Positions 43,466-51,946 of a DNA stretch of 64,000 bases are shown in pieces. The stretch lies in NCBI GenBank assembly GCA_934352055.1, contig CAKRJY010000003.1, forward strand, positions 206,098 to 270,097, in the 5' to 3' direction. The notes beneath the pieces were generated by a model, which was given only the letters and a program-made list of their open reading frames with translations, was not told the DNA's origin and searched no databases. The DNA comes from an uncultured Lachnospiraceae bacterium (GTDB lineage: Bacteria > Bacillota > Clostridia > Lachnospirales > Lachnospiraceae). Each line of letters begins with the position of its first letter. Position 1 is the stretch's first letter. The translations under genes were made by a program, and so were the position numbers.

Positions 43466-44071
43466 TTATAATGTTGCAAAATTCTTTAAAATCTTCAATC
43501 CAACTTCTCCGCTTTTTTCCGGATGAAATTGGCATGCAAATACTTGATTTTTCTCTACAGAGGCATGAATCTGTACACCATATTCGCACGTAGCTGTAAC
43601 AATCTGTGGTTCCTGCGCCTGTAAATAATAAGAATGTACAAAATAGACATACGGATCTGCCGGTAAATCATGGAACAAACGCCCCTCTCTTGGAAAATCC
43701 AATGAGTTCCATCCAATATGTGGAATCTTTAAGCCTTCTTCCTCCGGTATACGCAAAATATTACCTTTTAGTATGCCAAGACCTTCCACTCCAGGCGTTT
43801 CATCACTGGATTCAAACAAAAGCTGTAATCCCAGACAAATGCCCAAAAAAGGCTTATCCATGGCAACCACTTCCCGGATCGCCCGATCCAATTCATAATG
43901 TTTTAGATGTTCCATGGCATCACCAAATGCACCCACTCCCGGTAATATCACTTTATCCGCTTTTTGAATTTCACGGAAATCATGGGTTAGTATGGTTTCT
44001 TCGCCAAGGTGCTGTAATGCCTTTTCCACACTTCTAATGTTGCCAGCGTCGTAATCGAGTATTGCGATCAT
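43466..44071 (-). CDS. hisH: Imidazole glycerol phosphate synthase subunit HisH
   Basis: Glutamine amidotransferase subunit that feeds ammonia to HisF. Class I triad: Cys in FLGICLGLQLLF (about residue 80) and His-Glu in CQFHPEKSGEVG near the C-terminus. About 201 residues. The second ATG (44071, MIAILDYDAGN) is placed 6 bases after AGAAGGA. The isolated hisH-hisF pair sits in a chemotaxis-related neighbourhood, away from a his operon. Confidence 0.95.
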   Translation of the reverse strand: MIAILDYDAGNIRSVEKALQHLGEETILTHDFREIQKADKVILPGVGAFGDAMEHLKHYELDRAIREVVAMDKPFLGICLGLQLLFESSDETPGVEGLGILKGNILRIPEEEGLKIPHIGWNSLDFPREGRLFHDLPADPYVYFVHSYYLQAQEPQIVTATCEYGVQIHASVEKNQVFACQFHPEKSGEVGLKILKNFATL

Positions 44072-44085
44072 AGTCATTCCTTCTT

Positions 44086-45828
44086 CTAGTTCAAGTTTAA
44101 TGTTTCCACAATTTCATCAATTTTTATAGAATACTGTTCTCTGTTTAACTGATACATAGACACAGCATCATCAACCGATACGCCATATTGGTCTTGTAAA
44201 AGCTGTACCAACGCATCGCCTTCTTTTGTATACTCCTCCTCAATACCAAGCGTTTTTGCTTCATCCAGATTATCCTGATACCTTGCAACCCCGGATACCA
44301 AGGAATCCAGCGCCAAGTCATACATTTTTCGTTTTACAAACACCTGATATTCTTTATTTTTCTTCTGAAGATCACCTAACAATCTTGCCTTTTTAAATAA
44401 ATCTTCGTCAGATTCTTTCAAATCCATCCCCATCAGATCTTCGTACGCCGCGAAATAATCTCCTGCATTATATGCTGTTCTAGCCTCAGTCATGGATAAT
44501 TTATAGCCTGTCATACGTTGCGTAATGGTAACAAATACAACAATTGACATTGCGAGTACCAAAAATACCACAATAAGCTTTGTTGGGATTTTTGGCGAAT
44601 TATCCGGCTCTTTTGGTGGTCTTGGGGCTCTCTCTTTTTTTACCTTCGGTTTCTTTTCCTTCGGTGTCTTTTGTTTTTTTTCTTTTTTCGGCTTCTTTTC
44701 TTTTTTCTCTTTTTTTGACTTAGCCTCTGCTGCTGAAAGTTCCTTTAAAATCTCCAGATTTTCCTGACCTAAATCTTCCTGTGGTGCCTGTGACAAATCC
44801 AAAACTTTTGCATCAGGCTCTTTCTTTTGAAAGATTGCCTTAATCTTTGCCAGCAGGGCTTTTAATCCCTTTTCCCCTGCTTTATCTGCTTCTTTACCTG
44901 CTGCTTGATTCTCCACATTCTGTAATGATTCTTCCGATGATGTATCCGTCTTTTCTGCCATTTCATCGAATACTTCCTGCGCTTCTTCTAATGGAGCATC
45001 TTCTCCATCCGCCTGCAGCAAAGCTCCAATATCATCCAAATCATCATCACCAGACAACAATCCCATCAAATCTATATTATCATCATCTTCATCGATTAAC
45101 GAAGATTCCTCGTCCTGCCCGGATTCATTCATTTCTAAGTACTTTGCCAGCAGGTCTTCTCCCGCCTCACCAATGGATGCTTCCTCCGGCTCTTTGGCAA
45201 ACTGTTCATCCATCTCGTCTGCGCCATAACCATCAAGTGCCGGTAAATCATCATCGACATCCAAAGAATCCTCGTCTGCTTCAGCTTCTTCGTCTAATCC
45301 AATCTGTTCTGTTTCTTCATTTGCAGATGCATTGTCTTCCGCTGCATCATCTTCTACATGCAAAATAGGTATCTCGTCTGTTTCTTCTGCCTGTTCCTCA
45401 TGCTCCAGCTGTTCTTTTGCCTGATTTACAATATTTTCTATGTTATCCATAAAGGATGCCGACTGTTCATCCTGCTCCTGAGCAAGTTCTTCCTGTTCAT
45501 AAGCAAGTTCGTCCTGTGCGATTTCATCTTCAAACTCACGAATAAAAGAATCAGATTCATCGATATCTTCATCTAATTCTTCTTCAAACTTTTTCAGAAA
45601 TTCATCTTCTGATAATGCTTTACGCAAATTTTCATGTGTAGATGGCTCCGGCTTATAATCACGGATCCCACTTGCCTCCATAAAATCGTCCTGCGGCTTA
45701 ATTTTATTTCTCTGTTCCTGTTTTTCTCTCAGGATTTCTTCCGTCTGTTTCTGCGCATCTGTAACATCTTTTCGCACATTCTGCACTGAATTTAACAGTC
45801 CATCCAAGTAGTCTTCTGAATTCGCCAA
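44086..45828 (-). CDS. Acidic single-pass membrane protein of unknown function
   Basis: A 580-residue protein in four visible parts: a highly acidic, Glu/Asp-rich N-terminal region (about 1-310, with FLKKFEEELDEDID and repeated DDD/EEE patches); a lysine-rich block (about 365-405, KKEKKPKKEKKQKTPKEKKP); one membrane helix (about 415-439, LIVVFLVLAMSIVVFVTI); and a C-terminal domain of about 140 residues with a helical repeat look (EARTAYNAGDYFAAYEDLMG). The charge layout suggests a large acidic cytoplasmic region and an external repeat domain. I do not recognise a family. It lies between cheV and hisH, with a hairpin before it. Confidence 0.75.
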   Translation of the reverse strand: MANSEDYLDGLLNSVQNVRKDVTDAQKQTEEILREKQEQRNKIKPQDDFMEASGIRDYKPEPSTHENLRKALSEDEFLKKFEEELDEDIDESDSFIREFEDEIAQDELAYEQEELAQEQDEQSASFMDNIENIVNQAKEQLEHEEQAEETDEIPILHVEDDAAEDNASANEETEQIGLDEEAEADEDSLDVDDDLPALDGYGADEMDEQFAKEPEEASIGEAGEDLLAKYLEMNESGQDEESSLIDEDDDNIDLMGLLSGDDDLDDIGALLQADGEDAPLEEAQEVFDEMAEKTDTSSEESLQNVENQAAGKEADKAGEKGLKALLAKIKAIFQKKEPDAKVLDLSQAPQEDLGQENLEILKELSAAEAKSKKEKKEKKPKKEKKQKTPKEKKPKVKKERAPRPPKEPDNSPKIPTKLIVVFLVLAMSIVVFVTITQRMTGYKLSMTEARTAYNAGDYFAAYEDLMGMDLKESDEDLFKKARLLGDLQKKNKEYQVFVKRKMYDLALDSLVSGVARYQDNLDEAKTLGIEEEYTKEGDALVQLLQDQYGVSVDDAVSMYQLNREQYSIKIDEIVETLNLN

Positions 45829-45862
45829 ATTGTTACCTCCAAAATGGTTTTATATACAGTTA

Positions 45863-45887
45863 AGGGATGTGGCAAAAGCACATCCCT
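45863..45887. terminator. Hairpin between cheV and the acidic membrane protein
   Basis: AGGGATGTG / CACATCCCT, a 9-base-pair perfect stem with a 7-base loop. On the minus strand no T tract follows, so it may be an attenuator or a processing hairpin; on the plus strand CTTTTA follows. Confidence 0.5.
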
Positions 45888-45902
45888 CTTTTATCCTATA
45901 TA

Positions 45903-46820
45903 TTATTTGCGGCCTGCCTCATATTTCTCAATCAGACCATCAATGGCTGATACTAATTTACCAATTTCCGGCTTGGTCAACTGTGCATCCGCTCCAAGGG
46001 ATTCTCCTTTAAGTCTGATTTCCTCATTAATCAGAGATGAGAATATCACCACTGGAATCTTTTTCATAACTTCGTTTTCTTTGACTAATTTCGTCAAACG
46101 ATGACCGTCCATAAGTGGCATCTCAATATCCGTGATAATACAATGTACATCGTTCAAAACGGTTCCACGTTCTTTCATCTCGCACAGTTTATCCCATGCT
46201 TCCTGTCCATTCATATTAACAATCAGATTCGTGTATCCTGCTTTACGCAAGCATTCACATATTAATTTACTCAAAAGAGGTGAATCTTCCGCAATTAAGA
46301 TTGGTGAACTGCTTCGATCACGTTCCTCGTAGCTATCCATATCAGAAACCTTCAAACCAGTCTCTGGATTAATATCAGAAACAATCTTTTCAAAATCAAG
46401 AATAACGACTAATTTATCGTCTAGTTTTACAACACCTGTAGATACTGCAGTATCATCTGCACTGATGGTTGCATCTGGCTTAATGATATGTTCCCAGGAT
46501 ACTCTATGAATACCGAGCACCTCATCTACATGAAATGCTGTGTTTAATTTATTAAAATTCGTAATAATAAAAAGACCATCTGTCTCTGCTGGCTCTGTAA
46601 TATTTAAGCACTTACGAAGATTAATAACAGAAATCATGGTATCTCGCGGCATAAAAATGCCTTCTACACATGGATGTGAATTTGGAAGTGGTGTTACCGG
46701 TTGATACAGCAAAATCTCGCGAATCTTTGCCACATTGATGCCATAATGATTATCGGCTACCTTAAATTCCAAAATTTCTAATTCATTCGTCCCTGACTCA
46801 AGTAAAATATTTGTGTCCAT
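45903..46820 (-). CDS. cheV: Chemotaxis protein CheV
   Basis: Adaptor that couples chemoreceptors to CheA like CheW but is tuned by phosphorylation. About 305 residues: an N-terminal CheW-like domain (ILEFKVADNHYGINVAKIRE, about residues 12-155) and a C-terminal receiver domain (CIITDIEMPLMDG with the phospho-Asp, FSSL and LTKPE lysine). Start at 46820 (MDTNILL), 6-7 bases after GGAGG; the ten codons before it are rejected. The main che operon begins 13 kb upstream, so cheV is separate, as in Bacillus. Confidence 0.94.
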   Translation of the reverse strand: MDTNILLESGTNELEILEFKVADNHYGINVAKIREILLYQPVTPLPNSHPCVEGIFMPRDTMISVINLRKCLNITEPAETDGLFIITNFNKLNTAFHVDEVLGIHRVSWEHIIKPDATISADDTAVSTGVVKLDDKLVVILDFEKIVSDINPETGLKVSDMDSYEERDRSSSPILIAEDSPLLSKLICECLRKAGYTNLIVNMNGQEAWDKLCEMKERGTVLNDVHCIITDIEMPLMDGHRLTKLVKENEVMKKIPVVIFSSLINEEIRLKGESLGADAQLTKPEIGKLVSAIDGLIEKYEAGRK

Positions 46821-46859
46821 ACCTTTTCCTCCCAAATGCCTCAATGGCACTTATACAAA

Positions 46860-47537
46860 TTACTGTAAATTGATTGTGTTTGTTTGCCCGTCTTTTGATA
46901 CCTGTAGTGTAAGACTTGAAATGTTTTCCAAATCTGCCGTACTTACCTGGAACAAAAGATCCGTATCCACGGTCTCCTGTGCGCCAAGAGACTTATTGTA
47001 ATATGTCGATAAATCGGCCATTGATAATGTCGTAAGCCCATCGACCGTTGTTTCATCATTGATTGTGATTTTATAAGTGATTGGCTGATTGATTAAATCT
47101 ACCAACACTGCCTGTTCCGTTGTATTTGTTACCTGAATATGTAAAATCAGATATGAATATCCTTCCCCTGCATCTGGAATAGCAACATCTGTTGTCTCAT
47201 ATGAAGTCGATATATCATATCCCTGATAAGAAAACGAAACTCCAGCTATGCCAATGGCATCTGACAATGTCATCTGCGGCTCACTCTGCTGTGTATTCTG
47301 TTCATCTGCATCAACATCAGCGTCTGTATCTGCATCCTGCTGCTTGTCTTTATTTTCTTTGGAAACATAGCTATAACCTGTGTCCTGTGCCCGATTATAC
47401 TTCGAAACCATCTTTGCTGCATATAATACAACCTGGTCTTCTTCCTCTTCCGTCATCACGTATAATTTGCCACATCCGGTCAACAGCAGACAGAAACACA
47501 ACATCACACCGCAAAGAACCTGTTTTTTGTATTTCAT
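46860..47537 (-). CDS. Lipoprotein with a DUF4352/DUF5067-like domain
   Basis: About 225 residues. A signal peptide with lipobox LLLTGCGK (Cys near residue 22) marks a membrane-anchored lipoprotein. An Asp-rich linker (DADTDADVDADE) follows, then a beta-rich C-terminal domain (YLILHIQVTNTTEQAVLVDL) that resembles the immunoglobulin-like extracellular domain DUF4352/DUF5067. Start at 47537 (MKYKKQ), 6 bases after AAGGAG. It lies just upstream of cheV, 39 bases away, but a link to chemotaxis is not shown. Confidence 0.75.
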   Translation of the reverse strand: MKYKKQVLCGVMLCFCLLLTGCGKLYVMTEEEEDQVVLYAAKMVSKYNRAQDTGYSYVSKENKDKQQDADTDADVDADEQNTQQSEPQMTLSDAIGIAGVSFSYQGYDISTSYETTDVAIPDAGEGYSYLILHIQVTNTTEQAVLVDLINQPITYKITINDETTVDGLTTLSMADLSTYYNKSLGAQETVDTDLLFQVSTADLENISSLTLQVSKDGQTNTINLQ

Positions 47538-47632
47538 ATTGCGCTCCTTGCACATGATATTGTTCTATATATACTGTAATGTTATCATTCTTATTCGCAA
47601 TATTCAACAAGAATTTCTCTATTTTTCAGAAA

Positions 47633-49117
47633 TCAGCACTCGACTTCAAACCAAAATTCTACACCATTTTCATGGTTTATTACACCATACGCCTGTCCCA
47701 TACTTTCCATGATTGCTTTAACGATGGAAAGTCCAATACCGGTACCTCCATACTCTCTCGTTCTTGCTTTATCTACTTTATAGAATTTATCCCAAATCTG
47801 TCCCATACTTTCCTCTGGTATGGCATCTCCTGTATTAAACACACTGACACGTAATATCTTTTCTTTCGGGGTAAGCTTGATATCAATTTTTTTGTCGTAT
47901 TTTGCATGATGAATCGCATTGCTCAGATAATTACTTATTACCTGTTCCATCGAATATTCATCCGCATAAACAAAAATCTCTTTATCATGCGCAAATGAAA
48001 GTGTAATATCGTTTTGCTGTAGCAAAATCTGCATGGATTGCACCATACCCTCTAACAATGCAACGATATCAAAATGATCGTATTCCATCTCATTGTTTCC
48101 ACTCTCGATTTGGTTCAATGAAATCATAGATAATACCATACGATTCATTCGTTTCGCCTCATCTATAATAACATCGCAATAAAATTCACGGCTTTCCTCG
48201 TCATCCGTGATTCCTTCTGCAAGACCTTCTGCATATCCCTGAATCAACGCAATTGGTGTTTTTAATTCATGCGAAACATTTGAGATAAATTCCTGCTGTC
48301 TTCTTTGCGTCTCTTCTTTTATGGCTATATCTGCCAGCAACTCATGGTTGGCTTGTTTCAGTTCCACAATTGTCTTTTCCAGCGTCTCAGACAATTCATT
48401 CATATGTTCTCCGAGAACATCCACCTCATTCCTTTTTTTCTGGCTATGATATTTCGCCTGAAAATCAAGACCAATCATTCTCTTTGAAATATCTGTTAAT
48501 GTTAAAATTGGTTTTGTGATTCGGCGCGTCAAAACAATGGTTGCCAACCCACTTAGCAATAAGGCTAAAACACCGATATAAATCAGAAACCGGTTGGTCA
48601 GACTTGTACTCTCGCGTATCCCCTCAACTGCGGAACGAAGCATAATAATATTTCCATCATCCAATGTTCCCCAGAGAACCAGATACTCTTCGCCCAACCG
48701 ATGATCCATTTGCTGTTTTATCACATAATTTTCGCCGCTTTTTTCGATTCCGGAGCTTCCCTGCATCTGCTGTCCAAACATAGCATAATAAAGCTGTGAA
48801 TTCATGTCTGCTGTATCATGCGCTGTTGTAAGTAAAATATTTGCTGCAGAATCCATCACAACAACGGAAATACTGTAATTTGCATGTGCTTTTTCCAGTT
48901 CATCCAAAAACATTTCATCATCCAACTTGTTTTCTACCGCAGCACGATTTACCAGATCATAGGTAGAAATCATTGCATTTTCTTTTTCATGGAGATAAAA
49001 ATATCCCAAAAAACAAAAGTTAATAATCAGTGGGGCTCCGATGGTCAAAGCTATAATTGTAATATATATCCCAACCATCTGTCGGTTGATACTTTTCACT
49101 TTACTATTCGACTTCAA
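47633..49117 (-). CDS. Sensor histidine kinase
   Basis: Membrane two-component kinase of 494 residues: helix 1 (about 13-43), an extracellular sensor region (about 44-170), helix 2 (about 176-197), HAMP (about 198-250), HisKA with H283 in NVSHELKTPIALIQGY, and HATPase with QVISNYLSNAIHH, FNTGD and GGTGIGLSIVK. It follows its response regulator with a 14-base overlap, so the pair is co-translated. Architecture is like ResE/VanS types. The stimulus is unknown. Confidence 0.92.
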   Translation of the reverse strand: MKSNSKVKSINRQMVGIYITIIALTIGAPLIINFCFLGYFYLHEKENAMISTYDLVNRAAVENKLDDEMFLDELEKAHANYSISVVVMDSAANILLTTAHDTADMNSQLYYAMFGQQMQGSSGIEKSGENYVIKQQMDHRLGEEYLVLWGTLDDGNIIMLRSAVEGIRESTSLTNRFLIYIGVLALLLSGLATIVLTRRITKPILTLTDISKRMIGLDFQAKYHSQKKRNEVDVLGEHMNELSETLEKTIVELKQANHELLADIAIKEETQRRQQEFISNVSHELKTPIALIQGYAEGLAEGITDDEESREFYCDVIIDEAKRMNRMVLSMISLNQIESGNNEMEYDHFDIVALLEGMVQSMQILLQQNDITLSFAHDKEIFVYADEYSMEQVISNYLSNAIHHAKYDKKIDIKLTPKEKILRVSVFNTGDAIPEESMGQIWDKFYKVDKARTREYGGTGIGLSIVKAIMESMGQAYGVINHENGVEFWFEVEC

Positions 49118-49787
49118 ATTTATACCCCATTCCCCAGATGGTCTTAATATAGTTGCCTTTATCGCCTAATTTTGCACGCAATTTTTTCACATGGGTGTCT
49201 ATCGTTCTCGCATCACCAAAATAATCATAATTCCATACACCATTCAAAATACGATCTCTGGATAACGCAATCCCTGCATTTTGTATAAAATATGTTAACA
49301 GTTCAAATTCTTTCACGCTAAGTACCACTTCCTTGCCATCAATCGTGACAATATGTGCTTTACGATCTACAGAAATTCCTCCCGCTTCCATAATATCTTT
49401 GTTCTCATCCTCTGCATCCGTCGTTCTGCGAATGATAGCATTGACATGTGCGACCAGAATCTTTGGACTAAATGGCTTTGGAATATATTCATCCGCACCA
49501 TACTCATAACCATTTAGAATATCGTTTTCTTCGCTTTTTGCTGTCAGCATGACGATTGGTATCTGTGAAGTTTCTCTGACTTCCTTACATACCATAAAAC
49601 CGTCCACGCCCGGCATCATCACATCTAAAATCATCAGTGCAAGATCTTTTTCCTGATAAAAAATATCCAGTGCCTGTTCACCATCTTCTGCCTCTAGCAC
49701 CTCATACCCTTCACGAACCAGGTAATCCGAAACCAATTTACGCAGTCTTGCTTCATCGTCTGCAATTAAAATCTTCTTTCCAGCCAT
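49104..49787 (-). CDS. OmpR-family response regulator
   Basis: Transcription factor partner of the following kinase. About 227 residues: a receiver domain with the acidic pair IADDEARL, phospho-D55 in LMILDVMMPGVDG, LTAKSEE and the KPF lysine; and a C-terminal winged helix-turn-helix (about 132-227, DTHVKKLRAKLGDKGNYIKT). Start at 49787 (MAGKKI) with AAAGGTG 9 bases upstream; an ATG four codons earlier is also possible. Confidence 0.93.
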   Translation of the reverse strand: MAGKKILIADDEARLRKLVSDYLVREGYEVLEAEDGEQALDIFYQEKDLALMILDVMMPGVDGFMVCKEVRETSQIPIVMLTAKSEENDILNGYEYGADEYIPKPFSPKILVAHVNAIIRRTTDAEDENKDIMEAGGISVDRKAHIVTIDGKEVVLSVKEFELLTYFIQNAGIALSRDRILNGVWNYDYFGDARTIDTHVKKLRAKLGDKGNYIKTIWGMGYKFEVE

Positions 49788-49817
49788 GTTATCATACACC
49801 TTTCCCGCTACTGTTTT

Positions 49818-49845
49818 CTTCTATGCTACACGTATATTATGTCAA
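49818..49845 (-). promoter_or_regulatory. Possible promoter of the two-component pair
   Basis: Perfect TTGACA (49845..49840), 16-base spacer, TAGAAG (49823..49818; 4 of 6). It lies in the gap between the end of the chemotaxis operon and the regulator gene. Confidence 0.5.
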
Positions 49846-49872
49846 AATTGTGACGATTTGGTCGTTATACCT

Positions 49873-50586
49873 CTATTGTTGTTTTAGTTGCTGTTCTCGC
49901 TCGTTTAATTCCTGTTCACGCTGGTCTAGCTGCTGCTCCCAGGAAGCATATTTATTTATGATTTTTTCCTCATAATTTAAAATCGTCGGGTTCTGGCTTG
50001 TCGCATTGATTGCGAACATTCCAATGATAATGAGAAGCATTGTCACACACGCAATCAAAAGTATATGCGACATTTTCTTATACTTTTTCATTGCTGCTGT
50101 CACCTCTTCCACAGTCATTGGCTGCTCTGCCTTTATTTCTGCGTGTTTTTGTGAGATCTGTCTGCTCTTTTTTTCTTTTGCTCGCTTTTCCTCTGCCTTA
50201 TCCTGAGCCTTCGCACTTGGTTGTATTTTTGATTCTGTTTTTTTCTTTATTTTCTTATCTTCTTCTGCATGTTTTGCTTCGTCCTCTTTGATCAGAATGC
50301 GCTTCGTATCTTCCTGCTTTACTGCATTTTGTGGGATTGCCGGGACATCTGCATCCGAAAATTCCGGCAATGCAAGCAGTTGTTTTCTCATATCCTCTAA
50401 AAAGCCAATGCCCAGTTTCGTATGAAACAGATTTTTCTTGACCATCTGCTGATATGCTGCAAGCACTGCCTGTGGGTCCTCGGTATTGATCTGTTTCATG
50501 ATATAAGAAATCGCCTGTACTTCTCGCTGTGCTTCCTTCGCTTCTTCTTCTGTATCAAACGAAAAATCACCGATTACATATGCCAT
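49873..50586 (-). CDS. Small membrane protein ending the chemotaxis operon
   Basis: About 237 residues: an N-terminal soluble helical part (AYVIGDFSFDTEEEAKEAQR, LLALPEF near 75), a lysine/glutamate-rich linker (about 95-160), one membrane helix (about 173-192, ILLIACVTMLLIIIGMFAI), and a C-terminal coiled coil with heptad-like WEQQLDQREQELNEREQQL. I do not recognise a defined family. Start at 50586 with GGGAG upstream. It overlaps the Hpt-like gene by 20 bases and closes the run from the histidine kinase at 60750. Confidence 0.7.
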   Translation of the reverse strand: MAYVIGDFSFDTEEEAKEAQREVQAISYIMKQINTEDPQAVLAAYQQMVKKNLFHTKLGIGFLEDMRKQLLALPEFSDADVPAIPQNAVKQEDTKRILIKEDEAKHAEEDKKIKKKTESKIQPSAKAQDKAEEKRAKEKKSRQISQKHAEIKAEQPMTVEEVTAAMKKYKKMSHILLIACVTMLLIIIGMFAINATSQNPTILNYEEKIINKYASWEQQLDQREQELNEREQQLKQQ

Positions 50587-51946
50587 CGTATTTTCTCCCT
50601 TCTTTTGCAATCATTTCGTATGCTGATAAATAATCTTCGCGTTCTATCTTGCGTCTTGCCTCTTCTAAAAGTTCATCATTTCCTAATTGTTCTATGATAG
50701 CAAGCATCTGCTCTTTATCCATCGCATATGCTGCCTCTTCCAATTGGTATATTTTTTCCTGTAGTTCTTTTATATCCCAGTTTAATGTAGAAAAAATAGA
50801 TGCATTCTGTAGCAACTTCTCACCTTGTTTCCGTTTTGAAACCGGCATGGAAAAATAGACCTGTATACTTTGTATGTCTCTTACAAAATGTTCCATCATC
50901 TGTTCGTGATGCGTCATGATATAAGAAATATCTTCTGCTTTTCCTGCGTCTTCCAATGCCTTAGCATCTGCAGAGGTTTCCATTGCACCAACCGTTTTCA
51001 TCGCACTTTTTATGCCATGCACTTCCACCGTATAGTTCTGCCAATCCTGTGTCTGATACAGTTCTTCGATTTTCGTCCAATTATGTTCTCCACGCAATGC
51101 ATAATCTTTTAGAACTTCTTTATACGTTTCTTCACTTCCACAATATAAAATACCGGCAGCCTGGTCAAATGCCTCCAACGGTTTTTTTCTTTTTTCAAAT
51201 GGCTGTATAACTGCATCTGCCAAGTCTAAATTGCTAAATGGCACAACCAGTATTTTTTGATTGGAATACTTCTCCTGATCTGTAGATTTTTGACAAATAA
51301 TAATCATGTGTATATTTTTTGACAAATGTGAGAAATAATCTTTGTGTACCTCATATTGCGCCTCTGAAAGCATCAGGCAGACATTCGTTCGTTCCCGCAA
51401 TTCTTTTTGTAAGTGCTGGATTGTCCCACAAATAACCAATGGAAATCCCAATTGTTTTGCCAGATGTTGCTGTGTCAATAAATACGCATTTCTGGCTCGC
51501 GGATCTGTATTTTGCTGACTCTCATAATAGCCAATCAGCTGTCGTGGCTGTTTCCACGCTATGAGTGGTCCTTCTTCTACAAGCAGTTGAGGGAGAACCA
51601 ATGTTTCGGTTCTCCCTGTTAAATCTTTTTCAGCCTCATAACGTTCCTGTATCGGTTGATGCTGAACCAGAACAAGTACGTTGCCTGCATTCACCATTCT
51701 TTCATACGTCATACGAATGACCAATATCCCCGTTTCCTGTTGAAACAGTACTGTCTGGATCTTTTCCATAAGCTGGGCTTTCACAGACGCTATGTCTCCC
51801 TCTAATCTTTTTGGCATGCGAATGTCACAATCTATGACCATCCCCATTGGCTGTTTCTTATGTAATTCATGCAAATATTTCATCAGATCCTCTATCAGAT
51901 CTGTCACCGCATAAGAATTCATCTTAATATTTTCCAAATCCATCAT
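50567..51946 (-). CDS. Degenerate hybrid-kinase-like protein with an Hpt domain
   Basis: A 459-residue protein. Residues 12-96 look like a histidine-kinase ATP-binding domain that has lost its N-box and glycine boxes (VIDCDIRMPKRLEGDIASV). Residues about 165-290 look like two receiver-like alpha/beta segments without the phospho-Asp pattern. Residues about 290-360 form an Hpt domain with a plausible phospho-His, H310 in VHGIKSAMKTVGA, followed by ALEDAGKAEDI. The last 60 residues resemble another Hpt-like helical segment without His. The order kinase-receiver-receiver-Hpt copies the C-terminal half of large hybrid kinases. It may act as a phosphotransfer scaffold for the operon's response regulators. 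Start is uncertain: 51946, or MNSYAV eight codons later. Confidence 0.65.
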   Translation of the reverse strand: MMDLENIKMNSYAVTDLIEDLMKYLHELHKKQPMGMVIDCDIRMPKRLEGDIASVKAQLMEKIQTVLFQQETGILVIRMTYERMVNAGNVLVLVQHQPIQERYEAEKDLTGRTETLVLPQLLVEEGPLIAWKQPRQLIGYYESQQNTDPRARNAYLLTQQHLAKQLGFPLVICGTIQHLQKELRERTNVCLMLSEAQYEVHKDYFSHLSKNIHMIIICQKSTDQEKYSNQKILVVPFSNLDLADAVIQPFEKRKKPLEAFDQAAGILYCGSEETYKEVLKDYALRGEHNWTKIEELYQTQDWQNYTVEVHGIKSAMKTVGAMETSADAKALEDAGKAEDISYIMTHHEQMMEHFVRDIQSIQVYFSMPVSKRKQGEKLLQNASIFSTLNWDIKELQEKIYQLEEAAYAMDKEQMLAIIEQLGNDELLEEARRKIEREDYLSAYEMIAKEGRKYDGICNR

